Source: Notospermus geniculatus
Lineage: Eukaryota; Nemertea; Pilidiophora; Heteronemertea; Lineidae
Length of the DNA: 64,000 nt
Assembly (NCBI GenBank): GCA_002633025.1
Contig: NMRB01000774.1
Coordinates: 87,944 to 151,943, forward strand
Reading direction: 5' to 3'
Position 1 is the first letter of the stretch; every line of letters begins with the position of its first letter. Shown here in pieces: positions 10,641 to 21,643 of the stretch. The position numbers and the translations under genes are program-made. The notes beneath the pieces are model-generated. The model was not told the DNA's origin. It searched no databases and saw nothing but the letters and a program-made list of their open reading frames with translations.

Positions 10641-11969
10641 TGAAATCTTCCGCCGTCGTGTGACATAAAAAAGCATGGCGACCGCAGCTGAGTTTGTTTA
10701 GGCTAATCTCAACTCGGGAGGGGTGTTTTTAAAGTTGACTGGCCCAACGCTGCTCGACTGGTCAGCCAGAAACAAAATGTCCGTCAGTGGTGGCAGGGGT
10801 GGAATTTACGCGACGACCGGAAGTAGTGAAGCCCGGACCTGCTGTGGAGGTGGGTGACTGGGACGCGACACGGCGACAAAAGATACGTGGTAGACGATCA
10901 GTATTCGCTCCGAAAAAACGCTCATTTATGTAATTCGATTTCATGACATCACTTTGATGAATAGCATAGTGATAGATTCATAATAAAAGTTCATAAAAGT
11001 AGGTCTGAGAGCATAATTCGAATTATTCGAATGATTCTGCTGTGTACTATAACCTGCTGTTGATGGAGTTGTCTATAGACGAATCACAAATGCACTTTCC
11101 TGCGCACATCCGGGTTTCTAACACAACCAGCCTCGTGTTCAAAAGTTCTCCAATGCCATGGAAAACATCCACACACGGGGCGATTAAAATTGCTTTCAAT
11201 GANTGCTCCTATTGGGCACTCAATCGCCGTAGTGGACTAGCTAGACGTGATTTCCACCAATAGCGAAGATGTGGTCAATTTCAGTCGGCAATCGGTCGGA
11301 GACCGGTACTAGTTCCTTGCGATCGTATTCACAATCGCATATAGCAGGTTGCAAATCAAGTCGCAACGCAGAATATCAGCAGTGAATTCCTGGCTTGTCG
11401 TACACATTTGAAATCTTCCGCCGGCGTGTGACGTAAAAAAGCATGGCGGCCGCAGCTGAGTTTGTTTAGGCTAATCTCAACGCGGCAGGGGTGTTTTTAA
11501 AGTTGACTGGCCCAACGCTGCTCGACTCGTCAACCAGAAACAAAATGTCCGTCAGTGGTGGCAGGGGTGGATTTACGCGACGACCGGAAGTAGTGAAGCC
11601 CGGACCTGCTGTGGAGGTGGGTGACTGGGACGCGACACGGCGACAAAAGATACGTGGTAGACGATCAGTATTCGCTCCGAAAAAACGCTCATTTATGTAA
11701 TTCGATTTCATGACATCACTTTGATGAATAGCATAGTGATAGATTCATAATAAAAGTTCATAAAAGTAGGTCTGAGAGCATAATTCGAATTATTCGAATG
11801 ATTCTGCTGTGTACTATAACCTGCTGTTGATGGAGTTGTCTATAGACGAATCACAAATGCACTTTCCTGCGCACATCCGGGTTTCTAACACAACCAGCCT
11901 CGTGTTCAAAAGTTCTCCAATGCCATGGAAAACATCCACACACGGGGCGATTAAAATTGCTTTCAATGA
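10437..11969. repeat. 766 bp direct duplication joined at a single N
   Basis: Bases 10437-11202 and 11204-11969 are almost the same sequence in direct orientation, separated by one N at 11203. They differ by scattered substitutions and single-base indels at a level expected of two alleles. The most likely cause is that both haplotypes of one locus were placed in series. A real recent tandem duplication is the alternative. It lies wholly in the intron of the cystine-knot peptide gene. Confidence 0.88.
11493..11549 (-). pseudogene. vWA-domain-like fragment
   Basis: The minus strand reads DILFLVDESSSVGPVNFKN, which matches the first strand and MIDAS motif (DxSxS) of von Willebrand A domains. 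The frame then runs into a stop 8 codons later without a convincing donor. The duplicate at 10725-10781 has Ala and Gln for Val and Glu and a 1-base frameshift upstream. Only this N-terminal piece is seen, so it is probably a relic or an unlinked exon, not part of the neighbouring peptide gene, whose phase it does not fit. Confidence 0.4.
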
Positions 11970-12006
11970 GCAAGAAAACGTTGCCTCGTGTGCTGCGCGC
12001 ATAATA

Positions 12007-12146
12007 GGGAGTTTAAGAAATCAAACGATAAACGTTAACTTTACGACGTTATTTTTTGTACCGAAAATGTAATATATAATCTGGTGAATTCGTAGTATGA
12101 AAAATAACGTTGTCGTAACGTTTATCGTTTGATTTCTTAAACTCCC
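12007..12146. mobile_element. MITE family A, copy 2
   Basis: Ends GGGAGTTTAAGAAATCAAAC and its mirror, with TA on both sides (12005-12006, 12147-12148) as target duplication. The interior AACGTTATTTTTTGTACCG matches the other copies. Confidence 0.9.
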
Positions 12147-12225
12147 TATGCATGAAGTCCCAAAGACTAAGGACCGTATGCTTGGGTCGGACTTTACCTT
12201 AACGTATAGCTGAAGTTAGACTTTG

Positions 12226-12430
12226 GGCCGTATGCACGGGTCGAACTTCAGCCACACTTTCATTAAAGTCTAACTTTTCTCATTGCTTAAAGCAAAGGAA
12301 AGTCTAACCTAAGCAATACTTTAGGCTAAAGTGCGACCCGTGCATACGGCCCTTTCTCTTTGCTTGAAGCATTGAAGAAAGTCGGACTTTAATGAAAGTG
12401 TGGCTGAAGTCCGACCCCTGCATACGGCCC
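12226..12430. repeat. nested hairpin repeat GGGCCGTATGCA
   Basis: GGGCCGTATGCACGGGTCG at 12226 is mirrored at the right end near 12430 and again internally at about 12335-12352. Arms contain TTCAGCCACACTTTCATTAA and its mirror. It ends about 20 bp from the signal-peptide exon of the cystine-knot gene, within its intron. Confidence 0.75.
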
Positions 12431-12450
12431 TTAGACACCTAAAAACCAAC

Positions 12451-12575
12451 CTGGTCTTCAATGCGGACAAAAGATCCTCGCCCGCCGAAAGATCCGTGGC
12501 CATCGCCATTATTACCACCAGGAAGAAGATGACAGCCAGCTTCATCTTGCAAGTGCTAGTTACAATCTTGATAAA
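12451..12575 (-). CDS. cystine-knot peptide gene, signal-peptide exon
   Basis: The acceptor TTTTTCAG ends at 12576, so a 5' untranslated exon lies further upstream. Coding runs from ATG at 12543-12545 to the donor GTTGGT at 12450, ending in phase 2. The first ~20 residues form a signal peptide (MKLAVIFFLVVIMAMATDLS: Lys, hydrophobic core, small residues). A short acidic stretch and K-T-R follow. The intron of 2278 bp leads to the exon at 10076-10172, which joins exactly in phase. The precursor is about 63 residues: signal, short propeptide, basic site, six-Cys domain. This layout is usual for secreted knottins. The real 5' end and promoter are not identified. Confidence 0.72.
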
Positions 12576-12616
12576 CTGAAAAACGAACGGAAGTCAGATC
12601 TCTCACGGCTGCCAGG

Positions 12617-12783
12617 CTGAGTTTACATCGAGACACACGCGACACGAACACGCAGGCGAACAATGGCTTCACAAAGGATTCATCCCCATGAAACCTTCGT
12701 TCGCGTGCGTGTTCGTGTCGCGTGTGCCTCGATGCTTGGAGGAATTTTACTGATAATTCCTCCAAGCTCGATGTAAACTCAGC
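12617..12783. mobile_element. nested foldback
   Basis: GCTGAGTTTACATCGAG at the left is mirrored at 12766-12782. Inside is a second pair, ACGCGACACGAACACGC and its mirror. A small hairpin (CTTGGAGGAAT ... ATTCCTCCAAG) interrupts the right arm and resembles another hairpin at 58683-58724. Confidence 0.75.
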
Positions 12784-13017
12784 TTTCGGTCACACACAGA
12801 TTGATGGATAAAGGGGCAGGCTATGGCTCCCATGAGCCTATACACCCCCGATAGCAGCAATACATATATCGTAGCCTGTTAACTTAATACGAATTGTGCT
12901 GTCCGAGGAGAGTAAAGGAAACATTTAATAGCGCCTCTCAATACTGAGGTCGGGCATGAAACATCTTTAAGTGTAAAATGCCCCTTACGCTATTGTTCCA
13001 ATAAGGAAAGTTTACAC

Positions 13018-13263
13018 TTAAAGGAGTTAGACGCCGAAGTTGTAAACAAGCTGGTTTGTTTACAAATATGGTCGGCAAACTAGTTTATTCCTTCGTGCAG
13101 GTGGCAGCACCCGTGATCGTTAGACTGGTTCCCGGTCCGATGCAACTCACTCACGATATTCACGTCAGTACATATCACCGACAATAGGTGGCAGCACCGC
13201 AGGCGTCCGTGGATAGAGAACCAGTGAGTGAGTGTTTACAACTTCGGCGTCTAACTCATTTAA
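13018..13263. mobile_element. GACGTCC-end element, copy 1
   Basis: 246 bp with ends TTAAAGGAGTTAGACGCCGA and the mirror ending CTCATTTAA. It contains AGGTGGCAGCACC twice in direct orientation and CACTCAC mirrored near the right end. Copies at 31472-31720 and 41312-41570 are nearly colinear. This one has GACGCCGAAG for GACGTCCAAG. Confidence 0.88.
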
Positions 13264-13269
13264 GATATT

Positions 13270-14200
13270 TTATGCACACGGCGCCAGCTCGCGTGTTTTT
13301 CGGTGAGTTTTTCTCAGCAAACTCACCAAAAATACGCGCACACGCGAGCTGTCTGCTGAGCAAACAGTATCGAATGACTTTTTGCTCAGCAGATAGCTCC
13401 AGTGTGCGGCAGGCTTTAGAGCGGGTATCAGAATCGCGGTAGGCTATTGTGCGCCTTGAATCTAAAACGTGAATACATGTAGCATCAGAAATCGGCGGCT
13501 GGAAATTACACTGTTTCACCTACCTTCTTTGACGATGTGGGCGCGCGCTGTGGTTGTCCAGGACTGGTGATTTCACGAGGTACCACGCGGCTTATAACTT
13601 ATTTCGCAGTAATATCAGATGTGGCAAAATTTCACGTTGAAGCCGTCTGCCATCTGTTCTTAATGGTACTATACTATTTTGCTGCTCAGTATTTTACAAT
13701 GTAGGCGAGACCTTTTTATGACTTGTTTTTTGTACATGTCTATACATGTACTGGCAAATTATCTGAATACGAAAAAAAATAAATCTTTTATTTTGTTTTC
13801 AGAAATCAGTCTTTCAACCATTGGCGGATCTGTGAAATGGGAATTTCTTTTTTTTCTCGATTTTCTAAAAATGATTGCCGCCGGATCCGCAAAATATTTG
13901 ATTCTATTGCATCATGCTGAATATGTTAATTATAGACATGGTGACGACTGTGAAGTGGCGAAAAGACTTTTTTAATAGTATTCGCCTCTCATGTGAACAT
14001 GATAAGTGTTCAGCATGTGTTGGGGCAGTTTTTTTACTGCAATAAAATATATCATCAGTTTTCTCTTTTGATGAATATGGAATACCATATAGAAATACAC
14101 CTACATAAAAATATAATTGTTGCAAAATTTACCTACAAACTAATGGTAATACTAGAATTAATACTAGTATTAACGTTAAAACAATGTTGATTTTTAGGAT
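13270..14200. other. no recognisable gene
   Basis: Holds a short hairpin at about 13288-13350 (AGCTCGCGTG mirrored) and a second one with CTGCTGAGCAAA mirrored to about 13392. The rest is AT-rich without recognised coding content. Confidence 0.45.
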
Positions 14201-14204
14201 TTTT

Positions 14205-15228
14205 TCTGATGAGCTATTACATAATTACGATATATCCAAATTTCCAAAATTTTGATGCAGAAATATGACCAACAAGATGTACTTTCGTATGGAACAAACC
14301 GTGTCAAAATTGGCCCAGAAGTATCTGAAATACACATGTATTCAAATTATCAGGTGTAAATAAACTAATGTCCATGACTGTACATTCTGTACACATTCTT
14401 AGCCAATCAGAAAGTGAGTTACGGCGGCGTCGGTTGCGAAACCTGTGATAATGGCTTATGATTGGATCCCTCATCAAACAGCGCCGTCTATTGATGATCC
14501 TTCATTTTCGGCGCCAACATGCCAGTGTTCAGTGGGTGTATTCCTATAGTCAAATGAACACTGGGGACGAGTGTACATCACCATGTACAACACAAACCCC
14601 AAGAAAGGAGAGGACACAACAATTTTAACCGATGTATATTTTATTAGAATCAAAAATGTAATGGATAGCAAAATGCAAACCTTTATGGCTAAGTACAATT
14701 GAAAAAAGTAAAGATGCTTTTGCATAATGGCATCGCCGTGATCAATATACACACAGCCTAGTTCCTTATCCTCCCGCCAGGGGTGATTAACATAATCGTT
14801 TTCCATGTGACGTCATGCGAGGTATGTGTTTGATCATCTTCCATAGTGAGGGCATAATGGGGTATGTTAGACCACAGAGTAGTCTCTACAGTGCTGCACG
14901 GTGGAACTGGATGCCGGTTTAGGGGTATGTGGGTTCATCTACAGCTTCATGCGAAGGATGAGATTTTCATTGTTTTCTATGTGACGTCATGCAACATAGT
15001 GTCACTTCGGTGTGATCATGACATTTCGTCACGCCGGAACATCACTATACATGTACAGTCTTTGACAAAAGTTTATCTCCACCTGATGCCTTGAATATTT
15101 CAAATACGAATCGATCAGTCAGACGGTTTGTTCCACATGAACGTATATCTTGTTGGTCATATTTCTGCCTCAAAATTTTGGAAATTTGGAAATATCATAA
15201 TTAAGTAATAGCTCACCAGAAACAAACT
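14205..15228. mobile_element. ~1 kb TIR element
   Basis: About 95 bp at 14205-14300 (TGAGCTATTACATAATTACG, then AATTTCCAAAATTTTGATGC) is mirrored at 15127-15225. The interior has no transposase-like frame and includes a dispersed repeat also found at 35385-35600. A non-autonomous DNA transposon is likely. Confidence 0.8.
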
Positions 15229-15888
15229 TTTGTCAAAGACTGTACGTGGGACGTGATATCCACCCTAGTGGTTGAAAAGGAACCAGAAACTTCACACATG
15301 AATGCATACACAAATACTAGGCCTACCTTCAATTTAAGGCCCCACGTCGATTAGAACCTTACAGACGAATACATGTAGTTGTATTCGGTTGTATTCGGCA
15401 CAGCGTTATTTGGGTCGTAGTCGAACTGGCTGAGACCAGAATTTGCTGCGCCGCCATGTGCGGCTGCGCCCAATTTTAAATGACCACTTTTTCTCGACAG
15501 CCGGCGCCACCACGCCACTCTCCAACCCAGGGACTGACTACGTTGTCGGCGAATTGACCCGATTTACTACATGTACGTATATTCTGTAATGCATTTTTGT
15601 AGTTCGTCTTACTGCCGCTAGGTGGTTCCCTCTACGTCGACAGTCAAATAACGCATTAGAGATCCAATACCGTGCTCCTTTAAATTTGTTCTAAGGGAGG
15701 TCGCCTACGGGCGAGTAGCGTCATTGCTACATTGATATTAATACTATGTTTGAGATAGGATTCTTATATAATAGATGTTGTTGAGAGATTGATTTGATCA
15801 CCCGGCCCCATATGCCATTCCATACTTTCTAAAACAACACAGAAGCCCTGTCTTTACTGGCCATTATACGCGGATTTCTATGTCATTA

Positions 15889-16190
15889 TGCACCGGTCAA
15901 TGGCATGTCTGCCCCCCCCCCCCCCCNNNNNNNNNNNNNNNNNNNNNNNNNNNNNNNNNNNNNNNNNNNNNNNNNNNNNNNNNNNNNNNNNNNNNNNNNN
16001 NNNNNNNNNNNNNNNNNNNNNNNNNNNNNNNNNNNNNNNNNNNNNNNNNNNNNNNNNNNNNNNNNNNNNNNNNNNNNNNNNNNNNNNNNNNNNNNNNNNN
16101 NNNNNNNNNNNNNNNNNNNNNNNNNNNNNNNNNNNNNNNNNNNNGGGGGGGGGGGGGGGGGGGGGGGCAGACATGTCATTGACCGGTGCA
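15889..16190. mobile_element. C/G-ended TIR element around a 218 bp gap
   Basis: TGCACCGGTCAATGGCATGT followed by poly-C runs into N at 15927-16144; on the other side poly-G leads into ACATGTCATTGACCGGTGCA. The two flanks are inverted repeats, so the gap lies inside one palindromic element. Part of the same end occurs at 30516-30546. Frames spanning the N run are meaningless. Confidence 0.8.
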
Positions 16191-16653
16191 CTACATAGTC
16201 GAAGGCGTCATTTTTGTAGCGTATCTAAACCCATCCATTAACAGAATATCACAGAAAAAGAGAGAATGACAACAACTTAAAAACCAAGAAAAAAACCTCA
16301 TACCCGTCAGACATCCTTCTGTTAAAGCCAATTGGTCATTTTTTGTCCCCGTCGGTGTTAAAGCTGAACTGCAATGTTAAATTTATCCCTGAAGAAATAT
16401 GGCAGTCTTATTGTTTACAACGACTAAACACTCATTCATCAATTATGTTAATTATTATAAAGGGGAAGAACTGTAGGCGCAGCGTTGTAACTAGTGTCGA
16501 AAGAGGGCGCTCATTATCTCTGAACAACTAAAACTATACCTGAACTAGAGGGCATCACTCACTTATCGAGGTCAATGGCGTCCATTAGATTTCGTCGAAT
16601 GACACGTAATTACGTAGACTAGTACCTGATCCTACAAACCTGCGCGCTGCAGT

Positions 16654-16985
16654 CGTGGCATGTTTGGTAGGACCAGTATTGGCCGCCATTTTGGAGGAAT
16701 TCTGCCAGTGACGTCACTTGGGAATTTTATGTAAATTATGTAAATTTATTCAATTCTCAATACACAGTACGGCTGCCGTACCGGAATGCAGATGGAAGGT
16801 GACCTACATTTGACCCAGGAAATCCACCAATCACGAAGGGGTTAAAAATAGAAACTGTATATCAACATAATGTCCCTACTTATCACCTGCGCCAGCATCG
16901 GCCAATCAGATTCACGAACGTCATAGGCATGACCGGTCCTAACAGATGCAAAAGTCCGATGTAAAATCGTTAGGGCCGGATACAA
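16654..16985 (+). repeat. dispersed ~320 bp repeat R, copy 1
   Basis: From GGTAGGACCAGTATTGGCCG to GATGTAAAATCGTTAGGGCC the sequence matches 23703-24010 in reverse orientation, the latter being inside intron 3 of the calmodulin-like gene. Non-coding. Confidence 0.8.
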
Positions 16986-17480
16986 GTCTAGTAATTACGG
17001 GGCACTGAAGAATTCCTGCACCACGTGGCGCTCCTCGTCGTCGCATTTCGTAACACACGATATATTATGAAGCATTCTTTTCCCATTCAGACAGTTTTTA
17101 CAGGAGCTACTTTCTTACAAGTTACACAAATGAATTCAGAGGCACATGGAATGTCACTGACAAAATACAACAAAAGCAAAATGTAAAAAAGTTCACTGCA
17201 CAAACAACGAGAACTCGGAACTTTAAAAATGTGCGTTTGTAGACCTAATAAGACGGTTTGGGCTAAATTTACAGATGACAATACTGTATAATTTGTGTAG
17301 TGATATTTCATGCCGATAGAGGGCGTAAATATCAGCCGAATGATACAATACAATGTGTAATGTTGTGGAGTGAGTAAATGAATCTTGAACCGTGAAAGAA
17401 TCAAGCGTTTGTTTGCGCTAGGCCACCAGAGTCGAGTGCAAGAACGTGGGAACCAATCAGAACACCTGTTACTCACTAAA

Positions 17481-17740
17481 ACCTAGCGTCCACTAGGGCG
17501 CGGACAAGACGCGGAATGCAAATTTAGTGAATCCGCATTCATTCGGCAACCTCTCCGCATATTCTTGAAAGGTTCCGTTCACTGTCTTTATCATTCCTGA
17601 ACAGTTCGCGGCATTTCTGCACGTTCGGGAAAGGGCAAAACGACCAATAGGACTTGATGCGGAAGCAATGCCGAAATGACACATTTGCTACCCGAACCCT
17701 TCCTAATGTTGTCGGCGCTCTAGTGGACGCCACCCATAAG
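17481..17740. mobile_element. TIR element with an empty site elsewhere
   Basis: GCGTCCACTAGGGCGC and its near mirror GCGCTCTAGTGGACGC bound the element. The flanks (AACCAATCAGAACACCTGTT ... ACTCACTAAA and GAGTAGAATGATTGGCTGAT) are contiguous at 59360-59440, which is therefore the unoccupied form of the same repeat. Confidence 0.85.
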
Positions 17741-17799
17741 GAGTAGAATGATTGGCTGATGGGAAAGGTGGTTGTTAGGGTCAGCCTTATATCTTAACA

Positions 17800-20700
17800 C
17801 AGAGGATACACGTCCACGATTTGGCACTCGTCGACAGGCCTCAGGCAGTCGTGTTCGCTTATTTTAAGATAGGCCACCATAATTTTGTCCAGAGAGGAAT
17901 ATGCAGGGTTCGCGATATTACCAATAGGGGGATGTATGGGGCAAAAGATGCATTTGAGGGGTTTGTTCGAGTGCCGAGAAACCAAGGTCGCGGAGGAAAC
18001 GGTCGACTGCCGATTGTAGTATTTTGGGCTTTTTTTAGGGAGGGTTTACCGTCCGCGCCGATTTACTCATCCGCGTACTGACGCGCTCGAGGCCAACATG
18101 CCAACCTCGAGGCCATATAAAGGCAATTCTCCATGGCGGTGGGTTAGGCCGTGCCATATAACTGGGGGTACAGTACAGAGGGGTGGGGCTTTAACATAAA
18201 TGAATGGAATGTAAACATACATGTATGATATGTAAAAGAATTGTCCGAGCAGAGAGTAGACATATCTGTAGGCCTATGTACATGGCAAATGTTCTTGTAG
18301 TAGGAGGTTAGTCAAGATGGAAGGTCAGTGACTGCATTGTTTCGAATTTTCTTTTCCCCAAAAGCAGTGATCCATGAACGTTCAAACTTGAACTTTTTAT
18401 TTCAATTTGACCTTCACCTTTGACATTTTCTACCTACGACCTTGACCTCATTGTTACGGAATGAATACACATTTCATTGACCAACGAGAGAGCTGGAAAG
18501 ATTTGAGAATGGAATAGACTAGTGCATCAACATGTAAACAGTGAAATCTACCTCGTTCCAAAAAGTTCCTTCTCGAGAGTATGCGAGTTGACCACTCAGG
18601 GGAGAGAACGAGTAGGCACTCATTACTATGCACACGCGGTGTGTACTATGCATGACATAATAACGTACATTTGTAGAGTACAATGTAGGCCTATTGCTCC
18701 CTGGAGACGAGATAGATTGAACTCAGGAAAATATGCATGCCTACACTATTCACCCGAAGACAACCGGGACTTTGGAGAAATAAACACAAGATTACGACTC
18801 TTGTGAAAAAACTGTCCAATATCAAACCAATGGTGGCGCTTCCTGTAAACTTAGCCTCTGAAACCAAGCCACCGATACAGGTGCTTTTCACTTTGAGTAG
18901 TGTAGGAGGTATCCGGAGATGTTGACAGCTCTGTTGCCCGAAGACAAATAAGGTGGCGCCCTCCTGGCCTCGTTGGGTCTATCATGTTCTGAGCCATCGC
19001 GTGAGGTGTTTGCAGGGCGTTTGCAATTCTCTTGCTCGTCGCATGGGGGCTTTTTGTTCATGCAGTTCAGCTTTAAGCCAGCAACACCTGTTGTAGGATC
19101 GGTCCAGCTGAATGCTTTGATTACGTGCAGGACCACTTTCGATGGGTCTCACGTTGACGCTGGATCGAGAAATTGCTTGGGTGTAGGCCTAAGTTTAGAC
19201 TCGAAACTACAAAGTAGTTGTGACCCAGTCTGGGAAAGCCAGGCACAAGTCAATTTTGGAAAGATATAAGTGATTTGTAAAGGATAAAACTTTAAAATCA
19301 AACTGGGTAAAACCACGAAATTTGTACATGTACTTCTCCAAGTTATCCTTAAAATACAGGGAGTGCAACTGGAGTATGGAACAGCCACATCAGATTCACT
19401 GGCCGTTGTATTTCAGCAGGGGTTTGTGTGAGCGGATGAAGAGGAGCGAAATAAAAACCCCTGCTGTGGGAGGATGTTACATCGCCGCGGCGGGGAGACA
19501 CGATTGCGTGAGAATCTAAAGAATTTCACTCAAATTCGTCGATTTTTTTCAGCAGAGAACGAAGCGATTTACCTGTTTCAGGCTCTACATGTACATGTAT
19601 CTGTGGTATTCCGAAAAGTTGGTTTTTAATACCATTTTGTCAATCGTGTCCTCTGAAGTTTATTTCCAAATTGTATTGGTGTAAACCAGTTCACTAAAGT
19701 TCGTATCGGCGGCTATGGGAATGGAGATACGTTTACTTAGAGCGCCACCAGCGGACTGCGATAGAACTAGTCAACTAAATATCCATTACATCACGAACGA
19801 ACACCTTAAAACATCTAGGCTATCACAATAGAAAATGGGCATAATAAATAGATTGGTATTTACAGATAATTGCATAATTGAAATTCATATAAAACTTGAC
19901 CTATTGACGAGTTAACAGCCGGTGAGAGCAGATTCTTGCAATCGTAACAACCCCACAGGAAGATTCACGAAAATACGGAGAATTTTTTTGCGGTTGTCAA
20001 ATTTGTGGTTGTCGCCTTATCTCAAATTCTTGTCATAGACTACTTGCAAGTGGGTTTGTCCATTAAAACCTTCCAGAAAGTGGTCTCAGAATTCACGAAG
20101 GACCATTTTTTTAATTAGAAGAGTCGAAAAGTCCCGATTTGACATTCTTCAATTCATAAAGTATTGTTTTTCGCGAAACAGTCCTCCTGAAGGGTTAATA
20201 CTGAGCGAGGCACTATACAGAAAAATTATCTTGAGAAAAATCTACTCGAAGAGATTGACCTACATTAGACAGTTTGACCTACATTTTAGAGAACTGACCT
20301 ACATTTATTTTCATCTAGACGGTACAACGGAAACTCCTATGTCGTCGTTGTATAGAAAAAGAACAGCAGTAGATTTTAGGGCAGACGTCAAGTACTTTAT
20401 ATTCAGTCGTGGTGGAAGTATGAAGTATGAAGTATGATTCGTTCCAAGGGTCAACTTGGAACTAATTCTACGTAAATTCCGATTTGGTTGTGTGTAGGGG
20501 TTCTCAGATGTGACATGTACCGTAGTGGGATGGTACACATGTACATGTATTTTCTGTTTTAGTTTGAAAACATGACCCAACCACTCGCTTAAACTGCCGT
20601 GGTGAAACTCACGCGGCAGGCGATTCGATGCGGAAAAATACTGCAGGGGCAATCGGGGGCGGTGGAAATCGCTCGTCGGGTCCTACCGCTTCTTACTGCA

Positions 20701-21600
20701 TTGCGTCCCACCACAAGTGTGTACAGCTATAGGGCAGGTGTAACAGTAAAGAATGTCACCCTGTAAAAATTGTCCGCTTCTATTGTTCAATGACGGATTA
20801 AGGTGCATGGCTATAGAAACCAATCACCAGAGATTACATGTAGAATGTAACAATACGATCTTTTGTTCCTGGGACAGTTTTTCCTGGGGACATTCTTTCC
20901 TTTCACACCTGGGCTTTAAACAGAAAAAAATCGCATCGCACCGCGTCGCACCACGCCGCCAGTGTGAACAAGGCCATGGACTTCGTCCTCGAGATAGTTC
21001 ATTCACGCGGGGCTTTTTATCGGAAGGAAGTACACAGGAAATACCAAGACGAGGAGAAATCGCCAACTGGAGAACTCGTCTGAAAGCTGTAATAGGGGCG
21101 TATAAATCAAACACTTTCTCACAACCATAACATTGGCATCAACGTCCTTGAAGAGGCAACAGCTTCCTGTGACGTCATCAATACCTGTGCACATCTGTTT
21201 TTCCGATAAGGGGATCTGTTACAGTACGCTGTAGAATGCTTTTTGCCGTTTAGTCATTGTTAACGTAGTCATTTCACGCCAGCCGTATGTACGCTGATGC
21301 TGATGACGTCAGCCCACGTAACATAGCTGCCGTCTCTTTGGCAAGACCTTTCCAACCATAAGGTACAGTTCAATATTTGGATTCCATTTGACAGACTTGT
21401 CCAAACGTAACTGAAATCATTAAAAAGTATGCCTCTCCGTTCCACACTCCTGCTTCCAGATTTTATAGTGCACATCGTCATTGTGTATCCGAAGAGCAGC
21501 GTAGACAAGATTTCGCGGGAAAACAGTAATGAATATTTATCCATAAAAAGAAACTTTTGGTTACAATTGGCCTGTTGAGTTTCGAGGAGAAAGCGCCATC
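17800..21600. other. intergenic, downstream of the calmodulin-like gene
   Basis: No exon recognised. Short open frames show no domain. Phrases with TACATGTA recur. A possible TTTATCC-rich tail occurs near 21540, but no canonical polyadenylation signal for the calmodulin-like gene was fixed. Confidence 0.4.
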
Positions 21601-21617
21601 TGACGAAGACATGGAAA

Positions 21618-21643
21618 CTACTTTTTCATCATGCGCAGGAATT
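21618..21643 (-). CDS. calmodulin-like, last coding exon
   Basis: 26 bp after the acceptor TTTTTTTACAG. Its first two bases complete a Glu codon split after NFD, closing EF-hand loop 4 ([12 protein letters not shown]). It then encodes FLRMMKK and TAG at 21618-21620. Calmodulin genes also place a short last exon at this position. Confidence 0.85.

Noticed and set aside
15878-16241. Open frames across the N gap
   Set aside because: They consist of undetermined residues bounded by Pro or Gly runs from poly-C and poly-G.
17087-17476. 129-codon open frame on the minus strand
   Set aside because: Composition looks like translated non-coding AT-rich DNA; no domain and no splice context.
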